Assembly (NCBI GenBank): GCA_947470185.1 | Contig: CANIRZ010000019.1 | Coordinates: forward strand, 1 to 38,283 | Source of the DNA: Sphingomonadales bacterium | GTDB taxonomy: Bacteria > Pseudomonadota > Alphaproteobacteria > Sphingomonadales > Sphingomonadaceae | DNA length: 38,283 bases | Reading direction: 5' to 3' | Part shown: in pieces, positions 8,431 to 16,589 of the stretch | Layout: every line of letters begins with the position of its first letter | Position numbering within the stretch: position 1 is the first letter of the stretch | Notes under the pieces: generated by a model | Told to the model about the DNA's origin: nothing | What the model saw: only the letters and a program-made list of their open reading frames with translations | The model's database searches: none | Translations under genes and position numbers: made by a program

Positions 8431-9018
8431 TTATGCTCCTTTTAAAATAAGTCTGCGGTGGCGCAGAAATCGAGCCGCAACGAGCAGCAACAACGGGATG
8501 AAGTGAAGGAGCGCTGGCGCTAAATTATTGTGGATGAATATCCAGTGGATCAGAACCAGCACAGCAGCAGGATAGACCAAGCGTTGAAGCCGCTTCCATC
8601 CTGTCTTGAGCGCCCGCATAGAAGCATCATTGCTGGTCATCGCCACGGGCACAAACAATAACATCGCGGCCCAACCAGTCCAGATACCCAATGCTAAGAA
8701 CTCAGCCAGAATATCATCAAGATTTCCCATATCGATGATGTAGAAAACAAGATGCAGGACGGCATAGACAAAGGCCGCAACGCCCAACGCACGGCGGCGC
8801 TGAATAAGCCAGATCAGCCATGGTCGTGGCCCAAGCAGCGACAGCAAAGGACTTAGCGCCATCGCCGCAATCATGAAGCGAGCGGACCATTCGCCAGTAG
8901 GATGTAGCATATCCATCGCGATCAATTCGCCGGACGCATAGCGCTGCAATATGAACAATGCCGGTAAGCACAGCAGCGCCCAAAAAACACCCTTGTTGTT
9001 AAGAATGATTCGCAACAT
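8431..9018 (-). CDS. MsrQ-like ferric-reductase-family membrane protein
   Basis: A 195-aa integral membrane protein with about six hydrophobic segments, of the ferric reductase-like transmembrane (YedZ/MsrQ) family. His89 in AVLHLVFY and His158 in LVLIHWIFIH are placed as haem b ligands, and the cytoplasmic stretch TSNDASMRALKTGWKRLQRLVYP before the second His segment matches the MsrQ pattern (a Trp-Lys/Arg-Arg-Leu-X-Arg-Leu box). Members pass electrons from quinol or flavin to periplasmic partners. The usual partner, the molybdopterin reductase MsrP, is absent; instead a PepSY protein follows immediately. The frame opens upstream of 9018, but the Met at 9018 precedes a charged start and the first helix, as in the family; its ribosome site is weak. 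It is divergent from the extensin-like gene. Confidence 0.82.
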   Translation of the reverse strand: MLRIILNNKGVFWALLCLPALFILQRYASGELIAMDMLHPTGEWSARFMIAAMALSPLLSLLGPRPWLIWLIQRRRALGVAAFVYAVLHLVFYIIDMGNLDDILAEFLALGIWTGWAAMLLFVPVAMTSNDASMRALKTGWKRLQRLVYPAAVLVLIHWIFIHNNLAPALLHFIPLLLLVAARFLRHRRLILKGA

Positions 9019-9040
9019 AGGTTTTTGATAGTGGCCCGTT

Positions 9041-9069
9041 CGGTTCGGCGCAACGCGCAAATTGAACCG
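9041..9069. repeat. Nested inverted repeat in the divergent MsrQ-like/extensin-like spacer
   Basis: CGGTTC (9041-9046) pairs with GAACCG (9064-9069), and the enclosed GCGC-AAC-GCGC (9048-9058) forms an inner stem, leaving an asymmetric internal loop (G opposite AAATT). It lies about 25-50 bp upstream of the MsrQ-like start. It could be an operator for one of the two divergent genes or a 5' UTR hairpin. No clear sigma-70 boxes were found around it. Confidence 0.4.
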
Positions 9070-9148
9070 ACATCCGCAATATTCCAGACACATGCACCAT
9101 ATATCATCATTTTTTGGCTGCACGTTTCGTGCAATGCTTTATGAAGAC

Positions 9149-9811
9149 ATGATGGGGTTGGAAACGTTCAAACGATGCATTCTGGTCGGCAGCGTCTTGT
9201 TGCTGTCGTCATGTGGAGGGCGGGAAAAGCCTGAGGCACCCCGTTCAAGCCAGAGTTTATCGTCAGAAACTGTCCGTAAGTGCATGGCCGCGCTCAAGAC
9301 AAAATCAGTGCGCTTTTCAGGCCTACCGAACAAAAGCTTCGACGGCGGATGCCGCACTATTGATACCATCAAGCTTATGGATTTTGGTACGCCGACAACA
9401 AATTTAGGGGCAATGACCTGCCCGCTCGCAGACAATTTCACGGATTGGGCGCGTTACGCCGTTGGCCCTGCCGCAAAGATGTATCTGAAAGGCGAAGTTG
9501 TCCGGATCGAAACCATGGGCACATTTAACTGCCGGAACGTGAATGGGGCTCGTTCAGGCAGATTATCCGAACACGCCTTTGCCAACGCAATCGACGTTTC
9601 GGCCTTTATCTTGCGCGATGGACGGCGGGTCTCCGTGCTTGATGGATGGCGCGGATCATCTGCAGAACAGGCATTTTTGCGCCGTCTGCACCAGTCGGCC
9701 TGTAAGCGCTTTGGTACGGTTCTCGGCCCTGATTACAATGCGGCGCATGCCAACCATTTCCATTTCGACATGGCGAAGTCGATGACCAACGGAACGTCTT
9801 TTTGCCGATAG
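9149..9811 (+). CDS. Extensin-like family lipoprotein (D,D-peptidase-like fold)
   Basis: The C-terminal two thirds match the bacterial Extensin-like_C domain: four or more Cys, a core SEHAFANAIDVSAFILRDG, and the metal-site-like ending HANHFHFDM. The SxHxxxxAxD plus HxHxD arrangement is that of M15/VanY-type D,D-carboxypeptidases, so a zinc-dependent activity on peptidoglycan peptides is plausible but unproven for this family. The N-terminus has a lipoprotein signal ending LLLSSCGG (lipidated Cys about residue 22), so the protein should be membrane-tethered in the periplasm or outer membrane. The start is uncertain: ATGs at 9134, 9149 and 9152 are all possible; 9149 or 9152 gives the most natural signal peptide. 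The gene is divergent from the MsrQ-like gene and 39 bp before the LOG-family gene on the same strand. Confidence 0.82.
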   Translation: MMGLETFKRCILVGSVLLLSSCGGREKPEAPRSSQSLSSETVRKCMAALKTKSVRFSGLPNKSFDGGCRTIDTIKLMDFGTPTTNLGAMTCPLADNFTDWARYAVGPAAKMYLKGEVVRIETMGTFNCRNVNGARSGRLSEHAFANAIDVSAFILRDGRRVSVLDGWRGSSAEQAFLRRLHQSACKRFGTVLGPDYNAAHANHFHFDMAKSMTNGTSFCR

Positions 9812-9850
9812 GGGTGGCAAAAGCGACTTATTCTCCCTACATGCAGGGTA

Positions 9851-10717
9851 ATGACAGACACAAAAATTAACGATCGCCGTTTCTACAAAGCACAGCAAGA
9901 AGCGGATTTTGCTGAACAGCAACTCTCTACCCCTCAGACGCAAAGCAAGTCATACAGGCTAGCATTTCAGGACACCGAATTCCTGCTGCGCGAAGATTTG
10001 CGCCCAGTCCGGTTCCAACTGGAATTGCTCAAAACCGAAATGCTGCTCGATGAGGCGAATATCGGTTCCATGCTGGTGATCTACGGCTCCGCGCGCATTC
10101 CCGAGCCTGAAGCCGCAGAGGCATTGCTGGCTGAGGCTGAAGGCGACCGCGCGACAATCATCGCCGAGCGGATGAAGGAAAAGTCCCGTTTCTACGCAGA
10201 AGCCCGCCATTTGGCGCAGCTGGCCGGAAAAGCCAATGTCACCGATGAAGAAGGCCGTCGCCATTTCGTCGTATGCTCAGGCGGCGGCCCTTCGATCATG
10301 GAAGCTGCAAACCGCGGTGCACATGATGTCGGTGCAGAATCGATTGGTCTCAATATCGTGCTTCCGCATGAGCAAGCGCCGAACCTGTTCGTGACACCGC
10401 GTTTAAGCTTTCAATTCCATTATTTCGCGTTGCGCAAAATGCACTTCTTGCTGCGCGCACGCGCTGTGGCGGTGTTCCCTGGCGGCTTTGGCACATTTGA
10501 TGAGTTTTTCGAACTGCTCACACTGGTTCAGACGGGCAAGATCAAAAAGATGCCAATCCTGCTGTTCGGGCGTGAATTTTGGAACCGCGTTGTGAATTTT
10601 GAGGAGCTTATGCTCGAGGGCGTCATCAGCCCGCGTGACTTGGAACTTTTCCAATTCGTAGAAACCGCAGAAGAGGCATGGCATGCCATCTGCGATTTCT
10701 ACGAAGTGTCACATTGA
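9851..10717 (+). CDS. LOG-family (lysine decarboxylase-like) nucleotide phosphoribohydrolase candidate
   Basis: A 288-aa Rossmann-fold protein of the TIGR00730/LOG family. The signature PGGFGTFDE (210-218) and the glycine-rich SGGGPSIMEAANRGA (143-157) are both present. In characterised LOG enzymes these bind the nucleotide phosphate and the catalytic Arg/Glu; they release cytokinin bases or purine bases from nucleotide 5'-monophosphates. This is the long bacterial variety: about 75 residues precede the first Rossmann strand (MLVIYGSARIP) and about 45 extra helical residues sit between GSAR and the GGGP loop, where short LOG proteins have little. The physiological substrate (possibly AMP) is uncertain. 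Start ATG at 9851 follows GCAGGG closely. It is convergent with the cytochrome c gene, with 10 bases between stops. Confidence 0.85.
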   Translation: MTDTKINDRRFYKAQQEADFAEQQLSTPQTQSKSYRLAFQDTEFLLREDLRPVRFQLELLKTEMLLDEANIGSMLVIYGSARIPEPEAAEALLAEAEGDRATIIAERMKEKSRFYAEARHLAQLAGKANVTDEEGRRHFVVCSGGGPSIMEAANRGAHDVGAESIGLNIVLPHEQAPNLFVTPRLSFQFHYFALRKMHFLLRARAVAVFPGGFGTFDEFFELLTLVQTGKIKKMPILLFGREFWNRVVNFEELMLEGVISPRDLELFQFVETAEEAWHAICDFYEVSH

Positions 10718-10727
10718 TTTAACCGAG

Positions 10728-11372
10728 TTACTTCGCCGGCGCTGCGGCAGCTGCTGGTGCTGCGGCTGGCGTTGCCGCTGCTGGTGGTGCACCGGCGGCG
10801 TCTGCAGGCGCAGCAGCGTCAGCGGCTGGTGGCGCAGCAGCGTCAGCGGCTGGTGGCGCGGGCAGAGGCAGGTTTGAACCTTGCGAATTTAGATATAGGA
10901 TCAAATTCGCGCGTTCTTCTGGATTGCCGAGGCCCGCAAAAGTCATCTTCGTGCCGGGTGCATATTTCTTTGGGTTGGACAGCCATTTATCCATGCCTTC
11001 CCAATCCCAGTTGCCTGGAACGCTTTTAAGCGCGTCTGAATAAGAAAATCCGGCAACATGGCCATGCGGCTTACCCATTGCTGCCCATAGATTTGGGCCG
11101 ATTCCGTTTGGACCACCTTGTGCAATGGTATGGCAAGCCGCACACTTCTTGAAAACAGCTTCGCCCTTGGCGACATCGGCAGTCGCGAGCAGAGTCGCGA
11201 TAGGCACTACAGCGACGCCGCCGGCATCGCCCGATGCCTCCGCAACAACAGCAAAGCCCTCTTTTTCAGGCGCCTCTGGGTGGAAATACATGCCCGTGAC
11301 GATGCTCAGTCCCAACGCGACGATGCCGCCTGCCAAAACCCAGCCTGCAATTGTGTTACTACGATCATCCAT
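10728..11372 (-). CDS. Membrane-anchored cytochrome c, class I (CycM/c552-like)
   Basis: A 214-aa protein with one N-terminal membrane anchor (residues 9-30) not followed by a cleavage site, then a class I cytochrome c domain with the haem site CAACH (77-81), the conserved GIGPNLW loop and distal Met143 in GTKMTFAG. Anchored cytochromes of this type carry electrons from the bc1 complex to terminal oxidases in alphaproteobacteria. After the haem domain a low-complexity tail of about 45 residues made of Ala, Pro and Asp (from LPLPAPP on) runs to the C-terminus; part of it is encoded by an exact 24-bp tandem duplication. Such a tail is not required for electron transfer and probably varies among strains. 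The gene is divergent from pheA, a neighbourhood I recall from other sphingomonads. Confidence 0.93.
   Translation of the reverse strand: MDDRSNTIAGWVLAGGIVALGLSIVTGMYFHPEAPEKEGFAVVAEASGDAGGVAVVPIATLLATADVAKGEAVFKKCAACHTIAQGGPNGIGPNLWAAMGKPHGHVAGFSYSDALKSVPGNWDWEGMDKWLSNPKKYAPGTKMTFAGLGNPEERANLILYLNSQGSNLPLPAPPAADAAAPPAADAAAPADAAGAPPAAATPAAAPAAAAAPAK
10811..10858. repeat. Perfect 24-bp tandem duplication in the cytochrome c tail
   Basis: The 24-bp unit starting cagcagcgtcagcggctg at 10811-10834 is repeated without change at 10835-10858, in frame, encoding two APPAADAA octapeptides. Degenerate further copies flank it (APADAAGA, APPAAA). Identity at DNA level, including third codon positions, points to recent slippage or unequal exchange; copy number probably differs between strains. 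Confidence 0.95.
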
Positions 11373-11459
11373 TGGTTATCAGCCTTGAAGTGCGTTAAAA
11401 TACCGACGTAGAATGACGTCCGGATTGTGACGCCCCTCTAATCGCGACAGTTACGCGGT

Positions 11460-11483
11460 GCAAGTGTCCAAATCGACACTTGC
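11460..11483. promoter_or_regulatory. 9-bp inverted repeat upstream of pheA
   Basis: GCAAGTGTC (11460-11468) and GACACTTGC (11475-11483) are exact inverted arms around a six-base spacer, ending 34 bp before the pheA start in the spacer shared with the divergent cytochrome c gene. A -35-like TCGACA (11473-11478) falls in the repeat, with a -10-like TATCCT at 11498-11503 (19-bp spacing, imperfect). It is therefore more likely an operator than an RNA hairpin, though either is possible. Confidence 0.5.
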
Positions 11484-11517
11484 CCGATAAGTTTCCCTAT
11501 CCTAACGCCTTGGCCCT

Positions 11518-12411
11518 ATGAACAGTTATCCCGCACCTGCACTGGCAATTGTCAAAGACATGACGCTTGCTGCACATGAACTTCCTGCAAAAGCGATTGC
11601 CTTTCAAGGCGCGCCGGGGGCAAACTCCCATTTGGCGGCTCTGGAATATGATGCCGACTGCCTGCCCCTGCCCTGTTTTTCGTTCGAAGACGCCATTGAT
11701 GCGGTACAGGACGGAACGGCGGCGTGCGCCATCATTCCAATAGAAAACTCGCTGCATGGCCGCGTTGCGGACATTCACTTTTTGCTCCCTGAATCGGGCC
11801 TCAGCATCATAGCCGAGCATTTTATGTCGATCCGCCATTGTCTGATGGCAAAATCCGCAGACGCAGTCATAAAAACGGCGATGAGCCACCCGCAAGCGCT
11901 TGGCCAATGCCGGCATTTCCTGCGCGCCAATGGCATAATTCCGGTGGCCTATGCGGACACCGCCGCCGCTGCTGCGTTTGTTGCCGCCAACGACGACCCG
12001 GCGGCTGCGGCCATCGCGCCGCCGATTGCGGCCGATTTATATGGTCTGGTTGCCATTAACGATGCCGTGCAAGACGATATGAGCAACATGACACGATTTG
12101 TTGTCCTTTCACGCGCGCCAGTCGATCGCAGCAGCCTAACGGGCACGTTGATGACCACCCTCATTTTTGAGGTCAAGAACATCCCGGCCGCTTTGTATAA
12201 GGCGATGGGCGGCTTTGCGACAAACGGCGTCAATATGACAAAGCTTGAAAGCTATCAAAACGGCGCAAGCTTTGCCGCCACGGAATTCTTTGCCGATATC
12301 GAAGGCGCACCGGGCGACCCAGCCGTGGACCGCGCATTGGAGGAACTGCGCTTCCACTGCAACTCGGTTCGCTTGCTTGGCACATATACGCAAACCCGCA
12401 ACCGCGGTTGA
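11518..12411 (+). CDS. pheA: Prephenate dehydratase
   Basis: PheA decarboxylates and dehydrates prephenate to phenylpyruvate in phenylalanine synthesis. This 297-aa protein is monofunctional, without a chorismate mutase domain. AIAFQGAPGANSHLAA (about 27-42) opens the dehydratase domain, AIIPIENSLHGRV is the conserved substrate region, and NMTRFVVLSR carries the catalytic Thr-Arg-Phe. An ACT domain follows (about 212-290). There the usual phenylalanine-binding ESRP motif reads ESYQ and the preceding GALV-like motif reads PAALY, a variation I associate with alphaproteobacterial homologues. Start ATG at 11518 lacks a good ribosome site; Met at 11560 is an alternative closer to the conserved domain. 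A strong dyad lies just upstream. Confidence 0.96.
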   Translation: MNSYPAPALAIVKDMTLAAHELPAKAIAFQGAPGANSHLAALEYDADCLPLPCFSFEDAIDAVQDGTAACAIIPIENSLHGRVADIHFLLPESGLSIIAEHFMSIRHCLMAKSADAVIKTAMSHPQALGQCRHFLRANGIIPVAYADTAAAAAFVAANDDPAAAAIAPPIAADLYGLVAINDAVQDDMSNMTRFVVLSRAPVDRSSLTGTLMTTLIFEVKNIPAALYKAMGGFATNGVNMTKLESYQNGASFAATEFFADIEGAPGDPAVDRALEELRFHCNSVRLLGTYTQTRNRG

Positions 12412-12524
12412 AGCTGTTAAGCAACCGCCAATTATGCCGTGGTCTGTATCATTTCAAAGTGGTTCAGTTGGAACCCATAAGCATTTTCAAGCGTTGGCCA
12501 TGTTCTCAACCAAAGGAACATTAC

Positions 12525-12779
12525 ATGGCCGACCTATCGCAGATTAAAGAACATGCAGAAGTTATAGGCGCTGACGGCGTTCATGTTGGCACCGTTGATG
12601 GCGTTGAAGGCAATCGCATCAAGCTGACCAAGTCAGATTCAGGACAAGGCGGCCATGAAGGCCACCATCATTACATTGATGGCGGACTGGTGGCCTCGGT
12701 CCACGATAACACCGTTCGCCTGTCGGCCAATGGCGACGTTGCGTTGACGTTTGAAACTGAAGAAACCAAAGACAGCTGA
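12525..12779 (+). CDS. DUF2171 domain-containing small protein
   Basis: An 84-aa protein beginning MADLSQIKEHAEVIGADG. The pattern I-K-E-H-x-E-V-I-G-x-D-G-x-H-V-G-T-V-D and the central KLTKSDSG...HHHYIDGGLVASV are hallmarks of the DUF2171 family, predicted to be a small PRC-barrel-like beta protein of unknown function common in sphingomonads. The cluster of His residues in the middle is part of the family consensus. The start is fixed by AAAGGAA about 8 bases upstream; a longer frame from 12408 lacks support. It lies 113 bp after pheA and is convergent with polA (18 bp between stops). The function is unknown; stress induction is often suggested for relatives but nothing here shows it. Confidence 0.85.
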   Translation: MADLSQIKEHAEVIGADGVHVGTVDGVEGNRIKLTKSDSGQGGHEGHHHYIDGGLVASVHDNTVRLSANGDVALTFETEETKDS

Positions 12780-12797
12780 TGCAGCGTGGCGGCGACT

Positions 12798-15614
12798 TTA
12801 GTGCGCCGCCCCCCAGCTTGGTCCAGTGCCGATTTCAATGCCCAAGGGCACGTTGAGTTTCACCAGCGGCTCTGCTGCATTGGCCATGACGTTGCGGATG
12901 ATCTCGCTTGCGGCCGCGACATCGGCTTGCGGCAATTCAAATACCAATTCGTCATGCACTTGAAGCAGCATTTGGACGTGCCCTAAGCCAGCAGCTTTAA
13001 GCGCCGGTCCCATTTGTACCATGGCGCGTTTGATGATGTCGGCGCTTGTCCCTTGAATGGGTGCATTTATCGCCGCACGCTCGCTGCCTTGCCGTTCGGC
13101 TTGGTTGGGTGACGTAATGCGCGGAAACCATGTTTTGCGCCCGAACAAGGTGGTTGAGTGCCCACATTCGCGCACTGTGGCCATCGTTTCTTGAATATAA
13201 TTGGAAATGCCGGGGAAGCGTTTGAAATAAGCGTCAATAAGCGCCTGCGCCTCGTCCGCCGATGATTCCAGACGCTTTGAAAGTCCCCATCGCGAAATGC
13301 CATAAAGGATGGAGAAGTTGATCGTTTTGGCGCGCCCGCGTGTGTCGCGGTTCACTTCGCCAAACAGTTCCAGCGCGGTGCGCGCATGGATATCTTCGCC
13401 CTTTTCGAAAGCATCTCGCAACGGCGCCACATCGGCAAAATGCGCGGCAAGGCGCAGTTCGATCTGGCTATAGTCGGCAGACAATATGACATTGCCGGGT
13501 TCGGCGACAAATGCGTCCCTTATCTGACGCCCCGTCTCGGTTCGAATAGGAATATTCTGCAAATTGGGGTCCGTTGACGACAGTCGCCCGGTTTGCGCAC
13601 CCACAAGGCTATAGCTCGTGTGTACGCGGCCTGTTTTCGGGTCAATCTGCTGCTGCAGGCTGTCTGTATAGGTGGACTTAAGCTTTGCAAGCTGGCGCCA
13701 GTCCAGCACCTTGCGCGCGATTTCGATACCCTGTCCCGCAAGATCCTCAAGCACCGTCACGTCCGTCGAATATTGCCCTGACTTGCCTTTTTTGCCACCC
13801 TTATACCCCATTTTACCAAACAGAATGTCGCCCAACTGCTGCGGGCTCCCAATGGTAAAAGGCTGTCCAGCCAGCCCGTGGATTTCCTTTTCCAACACTT
13901 CCATTTGCGTGGCAAATTCGGACGACAGGCGCGCAAGGGCGACGCGATCGACCTTTATGCCAGCACATTCCATCTGTGAGAGCACAGGCACCAACGGGCG
14001 GTCTACCAGTTCATAAACGCTGGTCGCTTTTTCGGGGCTCAGCCGCAGTTTCAGATGATACCAAAGCCGCAATGTAACATCGGCGTCTTCTGCTGCGTAG
14101 CGGGTGGCATCCGACAGCGGCACCGCTGCAAAGCCTATTTGGCTTTTGCCAGTGCCAGTGACGCTTTTATAGGAAATGCATTCATGTCCGAGATGCGTCT
14201 TTGAAAGTTCATCCATGCCATGCAACTGACGCCCTGCGTCCAGTGCAAAGCTCATCACCATAGTATCGTCATAGGGCGTGATTTGAACATCATATCGCGC
14301 AACCACCGACATATCATATTTCAAATTCTGGCCGATTTTCAGAACGCTTGGATCGCTCAGAAGCGGGCGTAACTTAGCAAGCGCCGCCTCCATGGGGATT
14401 TGCACCGGCTTTTCGGCAAACATATCGGTCCCGCCATGCGCCAGCGGAACATAACAGGCTTCACCGGGCGCTACTGCGAGGCTTAGGCCAACGAGGTTCG
14501 CACTCGCCGCCTGCAAGCTGTCGGTTTCGGTGTCAAAGCCAAGCGTACCGGTTTCGCGAGCGCGGGTGATCCAATGGTCCAGCCGCGATATGTCTGTCAC
14601 GCATTCATATGACGATGTGTCTATTTTCGGCATCGGCGCAGGCACTGCCGACGCGCCCATTCCCGGTGCGCGTTCCGCGCCGTCGCCTGCGTTCGTCGCC
14701 TTGGGGTTGCCCGCAATCGCCTTGTTGGCAGCGGCAGTGTTCGCAACATGCCCAATGCGCTTCAGCAGGGAATTAAAACCGTGATGCTGTAAAAATTCGG
14801 CCAGCGGCTCTTCCGGAATCGCACCCAAAACCATGTCTTCAATGGCAATCGGCAGCGGGCAGTCTTCTTTCAACGTGACCAAAACTTTCGACAGCCGCGC
14901 CTTGTCTGCATGCTCGATGAGATTATCGCGCATTTTGGATGGCTTCATATCCGGTGCCGCGGCCAAGACGCTTTCGAGATCGCCAAATTCCTGAATCAGC
15001 TTGGTCGCGGTCTTTGGGCCAACGCCCGGTACGCCCGGCACGTTATCGACGCTATCGCCCATGAGCGCTAGCACATCGCCAACCTTTTCCGGGCCAACAC
15101 CAAATTTTTCATATACTTCTTCGGCGCGGATTCGTTCGTTTTTCATGGTGTCGAACATGTCGATGCAGGGTTCCACAAGCTGCATCAGGTCCTTATCGCT
15201 GCTGATGATGGTGACATGCCAGCCAGCGGCACATGCAGCCTTGGCGTAGCTTGCGATCATGTCATCGGCTTCGACATCATCCTCTTCGATCAACGGCAAC
15301 GAAAACGCGCGCGTCGCATCGCGGATCATGGGAAACTGCGGCTTTAGATCTTCTGGCGGGTCGGGACGATGCGCCTTGTATTGGTCGTAAATGCGGTTGC
15401 GGAAGGTCTGGCTGGATTTATCCAGTACCACCGCCATGTGCGTTGGGCCATCGGCTTGGTTGAGGTCATCCGCCAGCTTCCACAACATCGTGGTATAGCC
15501 ATAGACCGCGCCCACAGGTTCGCCATGTTTGTTGGTGAGCGGCGGCAGCCGGTGATAGGCCCGGAAAATATAGGCGGAGCCGTCAACGAGGTAGAGATGC
15601 TTTTGATCAGACAT
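12798..15614 (-). CDS. polA: DNA polymerase I
   Basis: PolA fills gaps and removes RNA primers during lagging-strand synthesis and excision repair. The 938-aa protein has all three domains. The N-terminal 5' nuclease starts LYLVDGSAYIFRAYH and includes the helix-hairpin-helix VDNVPGVPGVGPKTA. The 3'-5' proofreading domain has its metal-binding Asp-x-Glu in LGFDTETDSL and a YAAEDADVT Exo III motif, so proofreading is intact. The polymerase domain shows motif A (ADYSQIELRLAAH), motif B (RGRAKTINFSILYGIS) and motif C (QVHDELVFELP). The frame extends to 15644, but the ATG at 15614 (MSDQKHLYL) matches the family start; its ribosome site is weak. It is transcribed after the EamA gene with a 69-bp spacer. 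Confidence 0.98.
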   Translation of the reverse strand: MSDQKHLYLVDGSAYIFRAYHRLPPLTNKHGEPVGAVYGYTTMLWKLADDLNQADGPTHMAVVLDKSSQTFRNRIYDQYKAHRPDPPEDLKPQFPMIRDATRAFSLPLIEEDDVEADDMIASYAKAACAAGWHVTIISSDKDLMQLVEPCIDMFDTMKNERIRAEEVYEKFGVGPEKVGDVLALMGDSVDNVPGVPGVGPKTATKLIQEFGDLESVLAAAPDMKPSKMRDNLIEHADKARLSKVLVTLKEDCPLPIAIEDMVLGAIPEEPLAEFLQHHGFNSLLKRIGHVANTAAANKAIAGNPKATNAGDGAERAPGMGASAVPAPMPKIDTSSYECVTDISRLDHWITRARETGTLGFDTETDSLQAASANLVGLSLAVAPGEACYVPLAHGGTDMFAEKPVQIPMEAALAKLRPLLSDPSVLKIGQNLKYDMSVVARYDVQITPYDDTMVMSFALDAGRQLHGMDELSKTHLGHECISYKSVTGTGKSQIGFAAVPLSDATRYAAEDADVTLRLWYHLKLRLSPEKATSVYELVDRPLVPVLSQMECAGIKVDRVALARLSSEFATQMEVLEKEIHGLAGQPFTIGSPQQLGDILFGKMGYKGGKKGKSGQYSTDVTVLEDLAGQGIEIARKVLDWRQLAKLKSTYTDSLQQQIDPKTGRVHTSYSLVGAQTGRLSSTDPNLQNIPIRTETGRQIRDAFVAEPGNVILSADYSQIELRLAAHFADVAPLRDAFEKGEDIHARTALELFGEVNRDTRGRAKTINFSILYGISRWGLSKRLESSADEAQALIDAYFKRFPGISNYIQETMATVRECGHSTTLFGRKTWFPRITSPNQAERQGSERAAINAPIQGTSADIIKRAMVQMGPALKAAGLGHVQMLLQVHDELVFELPQADVAAASEIIRNVMANAAEPLVKLNVPLGIEIGTGPSWGAAH

Positions 15615-15663
15615 GACGGTGCGATAGCAGCCCGTTTTGGCCAAGTCTTTTGCTAATTTGTTA

Positions 15664-15677
15664 CGTCAGTGCTGACG
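15664..15677. repeat. Small palindrome between the EamA gene and polA
   Basis: CGTCAG-TG-CTGACG is a 14-bp near-perfect palindrome with six-base arms in the 69-bp spacer upstream of polA. It has no T-run and a two-base centre, so it is unlikely to be a terminator. It may be an operator for polA or chance. Confidence 0.3.
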
Positions 15678-15683
15678 CAGGAT

Positions 15684-16589
15684 TTAGCGCGATTTGCGCA
15701 GCAAAAGGAGGCCACTAGCGATTATGATGCCTGACCCAAGGAGGGACATAACATCAGGCCAGTCGCCAAAAACAAGAATGCCAACGACCAGCGCAATCAA
15801 CAATTGAACATATGACATCGGGGCGATTTCTGCGGCAGATGCGCGCATCGTACCCATGAAAATCAGCCAATGCCCAAAACTTGCGGTTATGGCCACAACA
15901 CAGCAGCGCGCGATGATTGTCCAGTCGGGAACGCCAACGTGCAGCGCAGGGATCCCGGAAAAATGGCCCGCAACGGCCGCGGTGATAATCACTGGAGCGG
16001 CGACCGAGGCCACAAGAAACTGCATGAGTAGAGGCGTTCCGGCACCAGCCACCTTGCGGTTTCCGATCATCACCAACGCCATGGCAAATGCCGAGGCCAG
16101 CGGAAGTAAAGCAGCCCAGCCGAGCTCTTCTACATTCGGTCGCATGATCAACAACACACCGCCAAATGCGATAATCGTAGCCAACCACTTTGTCGCATTG
16201 GTCCGCTCATGCAGAATGATAAAGCTCAAAACGGCGGTAATTATGGGGCTCGTAAAACCGATGGCCGTAGCCTCCGCCAGCGGCATCAGGAAAATCGATG
16301 AAAAGAAACAAATGGTCGCCGTTGCAACAGCAAACCCCCGGAGAAGCTGCACTTTCGGCATGGGAATCGCAAAGCCCTGCCGTCCTTGCTTGACGAACAG
16401 CAATGTACCAAGCCCTAAAGCACCCACCGCATACCGCAGCGCGGCTACCGCAGTACCTGGCCACGCGCCGGCGATGGTTTTAATGATCGCATCCCCCAAG
16501 GACAGCAATGCAAAACCACAAAGTGCATAAAAAAGGCCCGACCGGGCCGAAGGTGACAACACGTACAATTCCCTTTTTGCTGCATCCAC
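15684..16589 (-). CDS. EamA/DMT-family transporter
   Basis: A 301-aa membrane protein with about ten hydrophobic helices arranged as two EamA repeats. The first repeat contains FALLSLGDAIIKTIAG and ends near IILHERTNATKWLATIIAFGGVLLIM, the second contains AEIAPMSYVQLLIALVVGILVFGDWPD, the characteristic helix pair of drug/metabolite exporters. Substrate is not predictable; relatives export amino acids, purines or drugs. The longest frame starts with GTG at 16589; a better placed ribosome site (AAAGGG) would favour the TTG/GTG codons at 16568/16562, so the true start may be 7-9 codons downstream. The C-terminus is short and basic (LLRKSR). It is divergent from the CpaF gene. Confidence 0.85.
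   Translation of the reverse strand: MDAAKRELYVLSPSARSGLFYALCGFALLSLGDAIIKTIAGAWPGTAVAALRYAVGALGLGTLLFVKQGRQGFAIPMPKVQLLRGFAVATATICFFSSIFLMPLAEATAIGFTSPIITAVLSFIILHERTNATKWLATIIAFGGVLLIMRPNVEELGWAALLPLASAFAMALVMIGNRKVAGAGTPLLMQFLVASVAAPVIITAAVAGHFSGIPALHVGVPDWTIIARCCVVAITASFGHWLIFMGTMRASAAEIAPMSYVQLLIALVVGILVFGDWPDVMSLLGSGIIIASGLLLLRKSR

Noticed and set aside
10735-10870. Repeat-rich block that could suggest a CRISPR or minisatellite
   Set aside because: Units are contiguous, in frame and encode an Ala/Pro tail; there are no spacers.
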